A DNA stretch of 42,336 nt from SURF-58 sp041305085 (GCA_041305085.1 JBFYMA010000003.1:1-42336); one strand, 5' to 3'; numbered from the stretch's first letter, positions 29,892 to 37,934 are shown. A program made the numbers and translations. The notes: a model not told the origin generated them from the sequence alone.

Positions 29892-30627
29892 CTCTTTCTG
29901 TGTTTTTTGCAACCCATTCTGTAGGTATGTAATTCAATGCCTTGAACATTGGTGTTTCTGGATAAATTACTATCTCTTTGTTTTTTATGCCTTTTATAAC
30001 ATATAAAGCTTGCGACGGAAAAAGCTCTCCGACAAAAAGTGAAAACACGCTGTCTTTTAATCCCTGGTCTGAGTGAAACTGTTCTTCCAGTCCCTGCTGC
30101 AGGGCATCCTTCATTGCAGGGCTTGTTAATCCTCTTTCCTCTGCCAAAATCCCTGCTGCCTCCTCTATTGCATTCTCAGACTTTAAAATCATTAGCGCAT
30201 CATCATTTGAAAGGTTGAAATCATCCAGCTCAAAGCTATTGTTCATGTTCTCAAGCACGCTAAAGTTGAAAAAAAGCACTTTGTAGCTGTCATCCTTTAT
30301 CTTGTCAAAGTCTTTCTGGCTGTATGCATCCCTGAACTCTTCTATGGATTGGTCGTTGAAAAGCAGCACATTATTCTGGCCTCCAAGCATCTTCATGCCT
30401 GCAATCACTTCCTTGTTCTGCACAAGCATAAAAGTTATGGGCTTTTCCTGTATATTTTTCCTGAAGTCTGCTGCATCTGTATAAACTGATACTCCAAGTA
30501 TAAACAAGACTATTGCGAGGAGTACAAACACATAGATTGCCGCCTTGAAAACGTTTTTTATTACTTTGAAGAACACTGCAATGCCAAAAATGGCGAGTAT
30601 TATAAGGATGATGGATAAAATGCTCAT
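29878..30627 (-). CDS. membrane-anchored protein of unknown function
   Basis: 249 residues from ATG at 30627; GAGGTT about 8 bases upstream serves as ribosome binding site, and a TATA (CTTTATAAAA, minus strand) lies about 45 bases upstream. Two N-terminal hydrophobic stretches (MSILSIILIILAIFGIAVFF and AAIYVFVLLAIVLFILGVSV) are followed by a soluble alpha/beta domain (about 55-249). No motif recognised. The earlier GTG/TTG in-frame start (30699) is unlikely given the promoter position. Confidence 0.6.
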   Translation of the reverse strand: MSILSIILIILAIFGIAVFFKVIKNVFKAAIYVFVLLAIVLFILGVSVYTDAADFRKNIQEKPITFMLVQNKEVIAGMKMLGGQNNVLLFNDQSIEEFRDAYSQKDFDKIKDDSYKVLFFNFSVLENMNNSFELDDFNLSNDDALMILKSENAIEEAAGILAEERGLTSPAMKDALQQGLEEQFHSDQGLKDSVFSLFVGELFPSQALYVIKGIKNKEIVIYPETPMFKALNYIPTEWVAKNTERGVED

Positions 30628-30736
30628 TGTTGAACCTCTTTTGCATGAATAATAGGGTTGGTGTTTTATAAAGGTTTCTGTGCTTAGAAAAAGAATCATG
30701 TAACTACTTATGAATAGTTCAATATATTTTCATTTA

Positions 30737-31426
30737 TTAGCTGTTTTTATAATAATTCATGAAAAGAGTCTTCATGAGCATGATAAATGGCTCGTCTTTT
30801 ACAAGCATTATTGTATTTGATTTTATCATGGCAACCATCAGTTCCCTGTCATCGATAATCGCTATGGCTACTCCCTGGTTTTCTATGGGCTTTATATTAG
30901 TTATTTTTCTCCACTCATCAACGTTTTGGGTGGTTTCCTCGTCTATCCTTCCCAGCACTTTGTAGTCTTTTTTCTGCCTAATAATTCTTTTTACTATTCT
31001 TTTTGATTCAGGGCGTGTTTCAAAAGTGTATTTTATGTTGTACTCATACTTTTTCGGAAACGACAGCTGCCTAAGTATCTTGTAAAAGTTCCTTTTTCCC
31101 CTCGCAATCTGTATTGGCTCCTGAATGTGCTGGCTGTAGATTGATTTATACTCTTTTATCTTGGTTTCAGCCTCTTCCAATAGCAGCTTTTGCTTTGCTA
31201 TGTACTCCTGAAGCGCTTCGGGGCTTGAAGGAACATATTTTCTTGATTTTTCAGGTATTGGCTTTACAAGGCCTTTTTCTTCCAGCGAATCCAGCACTCC
31301 ATAAATTCGTCCATAAGGAACCTGTGATTCCTTGCTTATTTGAGCTGCTCCAGCTTTTCCAATCCTTAGCAATGATTCATAGGCCTTGCTTTCATTTTTT
31401 GTCAGTCCCAATGCGTTCAGGCTCAT
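30737..31426 (-). CDS. TrmB-family transcriptional regulator
   Basis: 229 residues. An N-terminal winged helix (LNALGLTKNESKAYESLLRI, GAAQISKESQVPYGRIYGVL, EEKGLVKPIPEKSRKYVPSS) with a coiled-coil linker and a C-terminal sensor domain (about 110-229), the TrmB layout; the sugar-binding domain is short. TrmB regulators respond to sugars, but the ligand is unknown here. An inverted repeat CAACC/GGTTG at 31470-31487, upstream of its TATA (31451-31460), may be its operator. Confidence 0.82.
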   Translation of the reverse strand: MSLNALGLTKNESKAYESLLRIGKAGAAQISKESQVPYGRIYGVLDSLEEKGLVKPIPEKSRKYVPSSPEALQEYIAKQKLLLEEAETKIKEYKSIYSQHIQEPIQIARGKRNFYKILRQLSFPKKYEYNIKYTFETRPESKRIVKRIIRQKKDYKVLGRIDEETTQNVDEWRKITNIKPIENQGVAIAIIDDRELMVAMIKSNTIMLVKDEPFIMLMKTLFMNYYKNS

Positions 31427-31469
31427 TTTATGATAAATTTTCTTTGAAGTTTATAAATATTGCCATTGA

Positions 31470-31487
31470 CAACCTCATATAGGGTTG
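31470..31487. promoter_or_regulatory. possible TrmB operator
   Basis: CAACCTCATATAGGGTTG is a five-base inverted repeat lying between the TATA elements of the TrmB gene (31451-31460, minus) and the divergent gene at 31556 (ATTTTATAAG near 31491-31500). Only position supports a function. Confidence 0.35.
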
Positions 31488-31555
31488 CAAAATTTTATAA
31501 GTTTCTTTAAGTTACTATGACTTAGTTAAAAATTAACCCTTAGAGATGAAAAATT

Positions 31556-32227
31556 ATGGCTTTGGATAAAAACTCTTTATTAAGAAACGCAACTCTTGAT
31601 GAACTTAATTTGAAATGGCTAGAGATACAAATAGATTATGTATTCTTCAAAAAAATGGGCTTCAGCGAAGGAAGGGTGTTTGAAAGGGATGTTTACTATG
31701 ATGAGCTGGTGCTCAAGTATGCAAAATTAAACATGAGAACAACAGTAGACTATTCAGGTATGCTGGCAAGAATAGGATTTAACAATATAAGTGTTTACCA
31801 AAAAACAGAATATCTTTTGAGGTGCTTTGAAGTAAGCCCAAAAACAGAAAGCTGGATACTTATAAATCACAGGTTTAACTCATCTGAAGAAAAATCAGAA
31901 AAACTTGCAGAAATAGAAAAAATTCTTTATTTGAATGATTCTGAATATTCTGTCTCTAAAAATAAATACGGGCTCAGCATAACCATACTTCCTTTTTATG
32001 GCGACGAGGAACTGAAAAAGCACAGGCTAAAAAGTCCAACAATTGATATAGATATAGGCAGAATATTTAGAATGGATGAATGGGTGCTTGAAAAGGATGA
32101 TCGCTGGATAATGCTTTATTCAAAAAAAGAGGAAAAGTTGAAAACATCAATAGACATTATGCCGTTGACAAGGTTTCAGAGAAACAAGAAACGAATCGTC
32201 AGAAGAAAAGCCTCGAAAAAACATTGA
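31556..32227 (+). CDS. hypothetical protein, divergent from TrmB
   Basis: 223 residues from ATG at 31556. An N-terminal helical part (LNLKWLEIQIDYVFFKKMGF), then a mixed alpha/beta body ending in a basic tail (RFQRNKKRIVRRKASKKH). No signal or membrane segment, no known motif. Sharing an intergenic region with TrmB makes it a candidate target of that regulator. Confidence 0.6.
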   Translation: MALDKNSLLRNATLDELNLKWLEIQIDYVFFKKMGFSEGRVFERDVYYDELVLKYAKLNMRTTVDYSGMLARIGFNNISVYQKTEYLLRCFEVSPKTESWILINHRFNSSEEKSEKLAEIEKILYLNDSEYSVSKNKYGLSITILPFYGDEELKKHRLKSPTIDIDIGRIFRMDEWVLEKDDRWIMLYSKKEEKLKTSIDIMPLTRFQRNKKRIVRRKASKKH

Positions 32228-32350
32228 AGTATATCTCGGCAATGTTTATCCGCTCGCAAAAGATATAACTAAACATCTTAAATGGGTTAATGTTTATCTT
32301 TAAATAAATAATTTGCAAACATTTTAAAATTGCCCTGTTTATAACCCACA

Positions 32351-32545
32351 ATGCCTCTGGAAAGGAACCTGTTCGTAAACCTTGGAGTATTTATCCTGTT
32401 CCCAATAGCAGGGTTTGCCTCAAAAAGCCTTGGTCTGGGAGCCTCTTTTCTTTTCCTGGCATTATTCCTGGCAATAGGTATAGTAGTTGCATTCATCTAC
32501 CGCAGCACTCACACGACACTGTTTTCAAGAAAAATATTTAAATAA
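32351..32545 (+). CDS. two-helix membrane mini-protein
   Basis: 64 residues from ATG at 32351: two membrane segments, LFVNLGVFILFPIAGFASKS and ASFLFLALFLAIGIVVAFIY, and a basic end RSTHTTLFSRKIFK. A TATA-like TTTATAAC lies about 12-15 bases upstream of the ATG, closer than usual. No family recognised. Confidence 0.5.
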   Translation: MPLERNLFVNLGVFILFPIAGFASKSLGLGASFLFLALFLAIGIVVAFIYRSTHTTLFSRKIFK

Positions 32546-32586
32546 CCGCCCAAATCTTCCTAAAAAAAACAGGAGTGTTGATTATT

Positions 32587-32835
32587 ATGGGCAAAAAAGA
32601 AAAAAAGGGCAAGAAAAAAAAGGTCAACCCTAAAAGGGAGAGATACTCAAAGTTTCATAAGGAAAAGTCCTCTGCAATAGACGTCTCGATGCCTGACCTG
32701 GCTCCAGAGCAGCAAAAGCAGAAGCAGACAGACGAGGAGCAGATAAACAGGTTTTTAAGGTTCAGCAGGAATGTTCCCAGCAGGGAGATAGTCGAGCGAA
32801 GGATGAAGAGCAAAAGAGTTAAGCTCAGAGGATAA
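32587..32835 (+). CDS. small basic protein
   Basis: 82 residues from ATG at 32587 (MGKKEKKGKKKKVNPKRERY); AGGAG lies about 13 bases upstream and a TATA (AATATTTAAATAA) near 32532-32544. A Lys-rich N-terminal tail is followed by a helical C-terminal part (DEEQINRFLRFSRNVPSREI, ERRMKSKRVKLRG). Looks like a nucleic-acid or ribosome-associated protein, but has no zinc ribbon and no family I recognise. Confidence 0.6.
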   Translation: MGKKEKKGKKKKVNPKRERYSKFHKEKSSAIDVSMPDLAPEQQKQKQTDEEQINRFLRFSRNVPSREIVERRMKSKRVKLRG

Positions 32836-32840
32836 AGATT

Positions 32841-32927
32841 TTTTTTGTTATTGAAAATTTCGACTAAAAGGAGAAATTTCTATGGGTCAAATATCACAGA
32901 ATGCAGTAACCTCTGTTGCTCTGTACC
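32841..32927. repeat. dispersed repeat, copy 1
   Basis: TTTTTGTTATTGAAAATT followed after a spacer by AATATCACAGAATGCAGTAA and CCTCTGTTGCTCTGTACC (32890-32927). The 3' half forms a short hairpin (AGTAAC/GTTGCT). Copy 2 is at 34465-34532. The ATTGAAAATTTCG part also occurs near 39999-40011. Confidence 0.65.
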
Positions 32928-33047
32928 TCGAACTTTAGGTCGAGGATAGGGCGAACCTATCAGTAATCAGGCGCATTTTTGTTATTTATATTCTAGAAAA
33001 TAGGCCTCCGCAGGCATATATCCTGCGAAGTGACCTGTGTCGTAAAA
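32928..33047. other. hairpin-rich intergenic stretch
   Basis: Holds hairpins CCTCGA/TCGAGG (about 32926-32945), GATAGG/CCTATC (about 32944-32960) and GCAGG/CCTGC (about 33011-33027). No gene seen. Confidence 0.4.
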
Positions 33048-33227
33048 TGCTCCGGCCGGGACATTCGAGAGTTCCCCCAACTCATTCGAACCCGGGTCTT
33101 TGCCTCGAGAGGGCAAAATGATTGGTTACCCAACCTGGGGATTGGGCGCGAAGCGCAAAACCCCTGTTTTTGGTTAAGCTTTTGCCACCAAATGTGGGAA
33201 AAGGTTACCGGGCTACACTACCGGAGC
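33048..33227 (-). tRNA. tRNA-Glu (CTC) with two non-canonical introns
   Basis: Minus strand. Acceptor GCTCCGG/CCGGAGC, discriminator A, anticodon stem TTGCC/GGCAA with loop CTCTCGA (anticodon CTC), T-stem CCGGG/CCCGG. Intron 1, 33126-33207 (82 bases) in the D-loop after G19: GCCC pairs with GGGT, bulges GG^T and AA^C, inner stem AACCT/AGGTT. Intron 2, 33062-33084 (23 bases) at 59/60: TTCG pairs with CGAA, bulges AA^T and TG^T, inner stem GAGTT/AACTC. Splicing gives the standard archaeal D-loop AGCCCGGCCA and T-loop TTCGAAT, 75 bases total. CCA not encoded. TATA (TTTAAAAATA) about 30 bases upstream. Confidence 0.88.
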
Positions 33228-33249
33228 ACAGCATTAAGGAAAAGCGAAG

Positions 33250-33262
33250 TATTTTTAAAGCT
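33250..33262. promoter_or_regulatory. shared divergent TATA region
   Basis: GTATTTTTAAAGC serves as TATA for tRNA-Glu on the minus strand (ends 23-35 bases from 33227) and for the gene at 33282 on the plus strand. Confidence 0.5.
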
Positions 33263-33281
33263 ATTGTCTTTTTAATGAATA

Positions 33282-33746
33282 GTGGAGGAAGAAAGAATAA
33301 TTATCAGGGCTTTTGAAGAAGAGCATGAGCTTCTGGAGAGCGAAAAACAGGCTTTGGCAGAGCTTTACAATGAGATCATGCATGAAGAAGAGCTGCTCAG
33401 CAAAGAGGCCAACAGTGTTCAGGGCATTAGAAATCTTATAGAGCGCATAGAGTCAAGGGAAGAGTTCCTTTTTCAGCAGGTGAAGAAAAAAGAGCAGGAC
33501 CCCTATGCAGTCCACTCAAGCTATGATGAGATAAAATTCAACCTTGATGAGCTGGACGAAGGATTGGCAACTCTGCGAAGAATCCACAACAGGATTCAGG
33601 AAGCAAAAGATGAAGAAGTCCATGAGGCATTGGAGACTGCAGAAAAGAACTGGGAAGTTGTGGACTTATTGAAGCATGCGATTGACCGCGCAGAGAGGAC
33701 AAAGCATGCAGTTGAGAAGCTGTTCAAGGACAGGCTGAAGGAATAA
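33282..33746 (+). CDS. coiled-coil/helical protein
   Basis: 154 residues from GTG at 33282, about 25 bases after TATA, so leaderless with GTG. Nearly all helical and highly charged (EEHELLESEKQALAELYNEI, then RNLIERIESREEFLFQQVKK). No membrane segment. It could be a DNA-associated or structural helical-bundle protein; no family recognised. Confidence 0.6.
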   Translation: MEEERIIIRAFEEEHELLESEKQALAELYNEIMHEEELLSKEANSVQGIRNLIERIESREEFLFQQVKKKEQDPYAVHSSYDEIKFNLDELDEGLATLRRIHNRIQEAKDEEVHEALETAEKNWEVVDLLKHAIDRAERTKHAVEKLFKDRLKE

Positions 33747-33751
33747 CCCAT

Positions 33752-33952
33752 TTATTCTGAAAAAAAGTTTAATATCTCTTGGGTGTTAAATATTTTTATA
33801 GTTGTTTGCTGTTTGAGCGCTTTATCATTTGTCCATATTGCAATTTTTAGTGATAAAGCCAATGCATAATACTCTGTATCATTTGGATCAGGAGTGATTG
33901 CTTCAGTTTCTGCTGTTTTGTTTATAAATTCAGTCTGGGGAATAATTTGAGC
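33752..33952 (-). pseudogene. 3' remnant of a VapC-type PIN toxin
   Basis: A 66-residue open stretch with no start codon reads TEFINKTAETEAITPDPNDT then EYYALALSLKIAIWTNDKAL and ends IFNTQEILNFFSE. This matches the C-terminal half of PIN toxins (xExxxLALxLxxxxWSNDxxL). The N-terminal part with the first catalytic Asp is missing, and its 5' end overlaps the 3' end of the neighbouring 167-aa gene. So it is a decayed toxin gene. Confidence 0.6.
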
Positions 33953-34433
33953 TTAAAATGTTGGTTATTTCCGGCTTTCTTACAAGGTAAGCTTCCTCAT
34001 GCCTCTGGCTGAAAGGGTTACTGTCATCAATTCCTCTGGACACCCATAGGCCTGACCACTTTAAAAAAGAAAATTTTGGCATGGAATCGTAATCCAGCCA
34101 TATTCCTTTATTAGGATTTCCATTATCATCTTTAAACCCTATGAATAACCCTTTTCTTCTTTTTATTATCCCGTTATAGGAAAACGGGTTTGAAGGCCGC
34201 ATTACCCATCTCTGCGCTTCTTCCTCATTTTCCTTTGTTATTTGGTCAATACCAAAAATTTTTATATTAATACCTAAATCATTGTTTATATCTGACCGCT
34301 CATAGTAATCAACATGGGATCCGACTTCATTAAACAGCCAGTCGACAGATTTAACAAAATATTTGGCGTTATTTTTAGTTAAGTCAAAGATTCTCCTGGG
34401 GTCCAGAATAATATCTTCTATTTTGTAAGCCAT
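33930..34433 (-). CDS. hypothetical protein
   Basis: 167 residues from ATG at 34433, led by TATA ATTTAAATA (34457-34465, minus strand). Mixed alpha/beta with WLDYDSMPKFSFLKWSGLWV and RGIDDSNPFSQRHEEAYLVR; no membrane or signal segment. No family recognised. Its last bases overlap the 5' end of the VapC remnant, and its promoter overlaps the start of repeat copy 2. Confidence 0.55.
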   Translation of the reverse strand: MAYKIEDIILDPRRIFDLTKNNAKYFVKSVDWLFNEVGSHVDYYERSDINNDLGINIKIFGIDQITKENEEEAQRWVMRPSNPFSYNGIIKRRKGLFIGFKDDNGNPNKGIWLDYDSMPKFSFLKWSGLWVSRGIDDSNPFSQRHEEAYLVRKPEITNILSSNYSPD

Positions 34434-34464
34434 TTTGTTGTTATTTAGTAGTAGTATTTAAATG

Positions 34465-34532
34465 TTTTTGTTATTGAAAATTGCTCAGAGTTGAATATCA
34501 CAGAGTGCAGCAACCTCTGGTTGCTTTGTACC
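34465..34532. repeat. dispersed repeat, copy 2
   Basis: TTTTTGTTATTGAAAATT (34465-34482) then AATATCACAGAGTGCAGCAA and CCTCTGGTTGCTTTGTACC (34494-34532). Compared with copy 1 the hairpin changes from AGTAAC/GTTGCT to AGCAACC/GGTTGCT, keeping the pairing. The spacer is shorter (12 versus about 30 bases). Confidence 0.65.
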
Positions 34533-34635
34533 CCGCATGCTGAAAATAATAGTTTTTGGCATCCCTCTGGGACTTTCTGGATAGAGCCATTTTTCCAGTA
34601 AGATTTATAAAATAAGGGCTTCTTCTTTTGTTGTA

Positions 34636-36528
34636 ATGAAAATTTTGTCCATACACGCAGATTTTGTGGAGTTTGAGCCCACAAGGAGAGCGCTTAAAAG
34701 CGCTGAGGATGTGAAAAAGGAAAAGACAAGGGTAGATGATTGCCTGGTGATTTTTTGTGCAGTTGAAAAAAGCGATGAATCAGACGTCTCACAGATCAGT
34801 CAGAGGCTTGCAGCAGAGGTTGAAAACATTGCAGCACAGGTCAATGCAAAAAAAGTTGTGCTGTATCCCTATGCACACTTGTCCAGCAACCTTTCAGGCC
34901 CTGACAAGGCAGTCGAAGCATTGAAATCTGCCGAGAGTATTTTGAAAAAAAAGTTTGAGACATTCAGGGCGCCGTTTGGATGGTACAAGGCTTTTGAGAT
35001 AAAGGCAAAAGGTCATCCTTTGAGCGAGCTGAGCAGGGAATTCTCTATTGATAAGGAATCAGAAAAGCTTGAGGTCAGCGAAGCTGTAAAAAAAGAGGAA
35101 AAGCTGAAGAGTTTCTGGCACATAATGGATAAGGACGGCAAGATCAGCGAAATTTTTCATGAAAAAGCAAAACTCAGTGGGTTTGATTTTAAAAACAGCA
35201 AAAACCTTGAAAAATTTGCAGGCTATGAGATTGCAAAAGTCAGGGCTGTAAAAGGCGAGCCGCCTCATGTGGGCTTTATGAGAAAGCTTGAACTGGTTGA
35301 TTATGAAGAGGGTTCTGACCCTGGAAACCTGCGCTACTATCCAAAAGGCAGGCTCATAAAATCACTTCTTGAAAATTATGTGACAGACAAGACAATAGAA
35401 TATGGTGCAATGGAGATAGAGAGCCCTATAATGTATGACTATGAGCATCCCTCGCTTAAGAGCTATCTCAACAGGTTTCCTGCAAGGCAGTACACTATCC
35501 AAACTCCCAACAACAAGGTTTTTTTGAGGTTTGCAGCCTGCTTTGGCCAGTTTTTGATGAGCAAGGATGCCACTGTGAGCTACAAAAACCTTCCGCTGAG
35601 GATGTACGAGCTTACAAGATACAGCTTCAGGGTTGAGCAGAGAGGAGAGCTTGCAGGCCTTAGGAGGCTGAGGGCTTTCACAATGCCTGACTGCCATGCA
35701 CTCTGCCAAGACTTAGAGCAGGCAAAGCAGGAGTACAAAAAAAGGTTTGTGCTGGCAAAGGAAATAATGAAAGGCATAGGATTTTCCTTGGAAGACTTTG
35801 AGCTGGGCATAAGGGTTACAAAGGACTTTTTGGATAAGGAAAAAATGTTTTTGCAGGAGTTTGTAAAAGAGTGGGGAAAGCCTGTGCTTTTAGAGGTGTG
35901 GAATGAAAAATTCTTTTACTTTATTCTTAAATATGAGTTCAATTTTGTGGATGCAAACGACAAGGCAACTGCCCTGACAACAGACCAGCTGGATGTTGAA
36001 AACGGTGAAAGGTATGGCATGGCGTTTACTGACAAGGACGGCAAGAAAAAGTTTCCACTGGTTTTGCATCTGAGCCCTTCTGGAGCAATCGAGAGGGTTA
36101 TGTTTGCACTGCTTGAAAAAGCCTATCTTGAGCAGCAAAAAGGAAAATCTCCAAGCCTGCCTTTATGGCTGAGTCCAACACAGGTAAGAATCATTCCTGT
36201 AAACACCTCAGCACATCTTGAATTCTGCGAAAAGCTCGCCAAGGAATTTGAAAGCAGCAGCATTAGGGCAGATATCGATGATAATGAGGAAACAATAGGC
36301 AAAAGGATAAGGAACGCAGAAAAAGAGTGGATTCCGTATATTCTTGTAATTGGGGATAAGGAGACCTCTGGCGACAAGCTCATGACCCGTATCAGGGAGA
36401 ACGGAAAACAGGAAAGCCTTTCAAAAAGCGAGCTCATTGGGCAGATAAAGGAAAAAACCAAAGGCATGCCTTACAAAAGGCTCCCACTGCCAGTTCTTCT
36501 TTCCAAAAGGCCTATATTTGTTGGATAA
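34636..36528 (+). CDS. thrS: threonyl-tRNA synthetase, archaeal type
   Basis: 630 residues. The N-terminal archaeal editing domain (MKILSIHADFVEFEPTRRAL, DTD-like fold, to about 140) replaces the bacterial-type editing domain. The class II core carries RFAACFGQF and MPDCHALCQ, giving Cys and His zinc ligands, and LHLSPSGAIERVMFAL at motif 3. The C-terminal anticodon-binding domain spans about 515-615. It charges tRNA-Thr and clears mischarged serine. Leaderless start at 34636; TATA-like sequence (ATTTATAAAATAA) about 25-35 bases upstream. Confidence 0.93.
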   Translation: MKILSIHADFVEFEPTRRALKSAEDVKKEKTRVDDCLVIFCAVEKSDESDVSQISQRLAAEVENIAAQVNAKKVVLYPYAHLSSNLSGPDKAVEALKSAESILKKKFETFRAPFGWYKAFEIKAKGHPLSELSREFSIDKESEKLEVSEAVKKEEKLKSFWHIMDKDGKISEIFHEKAKLSGFDFKNSKNLEKFAGYEIAKVRAVKGEPPHVGFMRKLELVDYEEGSDPGNLRYYPKGRLIKSLLENYVTDKTIEYGAMEIESPIMYDYEHPSLKSYLNRFPARQYTIQTPNNKVFLRFAACFGQFLMSKDATVSYKNLPLRMYELTRYSFRVEQRGELAGLRRLRAFTMPDCHALCQDLEQAKQEYKKRFVLAKEIMKGIGFSLEDFELGIRVTKDFLDKEKMFLQEFVKEWGKPVLLEVWNEKFFYFILKYEFNFVDANDKATALTTDQLDVENGERYGMAFTDKDGKKKFPLVLHLSPSGAIERVMFALLEKAYLEQQKGKSPSLPLWLSPTQVRIIPVNTSAHLEFCEKLAKEFESSSIRADIDDNEETIGKRIRNAEKEWIPYILVIGDKETSGDKLMTRIRENGKQESLSKSELIGQIKEKTKGMPYKRLPLPVLLSKRPIFVG

Positions 36529-36563
36529 AAAACATTTAAATAATTCTAATTCTTCCTGCACGC

Positions 36564-37400
36564 ATGAGCCAAGTTGAAATCCTGGACATGTCAACGCTAA
36601 GCCATCCAAAGTCATTCTATCATTCTATTGTGATGGTTGGCAAAGAAGGCTGTTCAGACTGCGAAAGAGCAAAAGAGCCTTTTGGGCGGTTTGCACAGGC
36701 CAACAGCGTGATCTATTGTGCTGCAATAGATGGAAGCAATCCTGAAAACAATTCAGCAATAAAAGAGTTTTATCTTGGAGAGGATGATTTAAGAATTGCT
36801 TTTCCTTACTTTATATTCGGTCTGAAGCCAGTTGATTTTGAAACTGGAAAATACTTTGACTATGAGGGAGTTGTTCCCCTTGAAGAGCCAAGGGGAGACA
36901 TCGCAGAATTGCTCAGAAAAGAGGCAGCCAGAACTTTTGGAAAAGCTGTAGAGATAAGCAGGCTGCCTTTTGAGATGAGGACAATAGACATATTTAACTA
37001 CAACAGCCAGAGGTACATACTTGACTGGAACCCTGCAAGAGTTCAAAGAGATAGAGTTTATATGGTCCAGCCATGGCTTAACAAAGGAGAAGCTTTGGAT
37101 GATGACAGCAAAGAGAAAATAGAAGAAAGAATAGATACACTATTTAGCAAAAAAATCCGATCGCTGATTCTGGACTTTTCATTTGTGCATAAATACCAAA
37201 ATATTGACGTTTGTGATGGCCTGGTTTATTCTGCAATAGAAAAAGCAAAGGCAGGACAACACAATATAGGCATGATAACCAAAAAACCTGAATTTGAATC
37301 ATTGCTAAAGTATACTGATATCAACTACAGCAGGCTTTTGCGCTTTGACTCAACAGATAAGGATGCAGTTGAAAAGCTGATTTTTGGGTTTAGGGCATAA
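36564..37400 (+). CDS. thioredoxin-fold protein with C-terminal STAS-like domain
   Basis: 278 residues, 35 bases after thrS; TATA (ACATTTAAATAATTC) about 25 bases upstream. Residues 1-120 show a thioredoxin fold with CSDC (YHSIVMVGKEGCSDCERAKE). Residues about 150-278 have the order strand/helix of STAS anti-sigma antagonist domains: KIRSLILDFSFVHKYQNIDV then GQHNIGMITKKPEFESLLKY. Both parts are single-copy in this protein. A redox-sensing partner-binding protein is a reasonable guess, not shown. Confidence 0.5.
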   Translation: MSQVEILDMSTLSHPKSFYHSIVMVGKEGCSDCERAKEPFGRFAQANSVIYCAAIDGSNPENNSAIKEFYLGEDDLRIAFPYFIFGLKPVDFETGKYFDYEGVVPLEEPRGDIAELLRKEAARTFGKAVEISRLPFEMRTIDIFNYNSQRYILDWNPARVQRDRVYMVQPWLNKGEALDDDSKEKIEERIDTLFSKKIRSLILDFSFVHKYQNIDVCDGLVYSAIEKAKAGQHNIGMITKKPEFESLLKYTDINYSRLLRFDSTDKDAVEKLIFGFRA

Positions 37401-37405
37401 AAAGG

Positions 37406-37413
37406 TTTAAAAA
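37406..37413 (+). promoter_or_regulatory. TATA box of tRNA-Lys
   Basis: TTTAAAAA ending about 28 bases before 37441. Confidence 0.5.
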
Positions 37414-37440
37414 CCAGACCCTTTTTCTTTAGGAATATTC

Positions 37441-37604
37441 GGGCCATTAGCGCAGTCTGGGCATCTTTTACGAGTTGAGTGACCAAGGGCTTGAGCACAA
37501 AGTGCGAAACACATACTTTTGGTTCAGCTTTTTGTAAAAGGTGAGGACACTAGCGCAGCAGACTCTTAATCTGTTGGTCGGGGGTTCAAATCCCTCATGG
37601 CCCG
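37441..37604 (+). tRNA. tRNA-Lys (CTT) with a 90-base D-loop intron
   Basis: Acceptor GGGCCAT/ATGGCCC, discriminator G, D-stem GCGC/GCGC, anticodon stem GCAGA/TCTGT with loop CTCTTAA (anticodon CTT), T-stem GGGGG/CCCTC (one G-U), T-loop TTCAAAT uninterrupted. Intron 37461-37550 lies after G19: GTCT pairs with GGAC, bulges GG^G and AC^T, inner stem CATCTTTTAC/GTAAAAGGTG (ten pairs, two of them G-U or adjacent to a bulge). Removing it leaves D-loop AGTCTGGTA and 74 bases. CCA not encoded. Confidence 0.88.
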
Positions 37605-37658
37605 TTTCTTTTACTTACTTGGGTGTATAGATAGACTTATAATAATTGTTTAGTATAA

Positions 37659-37934
37659 GCAACCAAAAACCAATTTGAGTCGGGTATTGAGTCCTTAAAA
37701 GATATAATAGAGTTTATACCAGAAGAAGAATATGCTGTAGAATTTGAGGTTGCCATCAATCTAACAACTGCATTTAACCCAATGGAAAAACAAGAGTTTT
37801 ACGAAGACATAGATTTCATCGCTTTGGCGTTGAAAGAGAACTGTCCTCTGTGGTCAAACGACAAACTTCTTAAAAAACAAATAAGAGTCAAGATAATTAA
37901 TACCAATGAAATAGAACAAATATTTAGTACATAA
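37659..37934 (+). pseudogene. 3' remnant of a VapC-type PIN toxin
   Basis: A 91-codon open stretch without an ATG, reading FESGIESLKDIIEFIPEEEY, then FYEDIDFIALALKENCPLWS and NDKLLKKQIRVKIINTNEIE. It is the C-terminal two thirds of a PIN toxin, but the first catalytic Asp block is missing. It converges with the antitoxin gene at 37924 on the other strand, their stops overlapping. It is a different fragment from 33752-33952. Confidence 0.6.

Noticed and set aside
33030..33281. Small plus-strand frames across the tRNA-Glu locus
   Set aside because: They overlap the tRNA and its promoter and carry no start signal.
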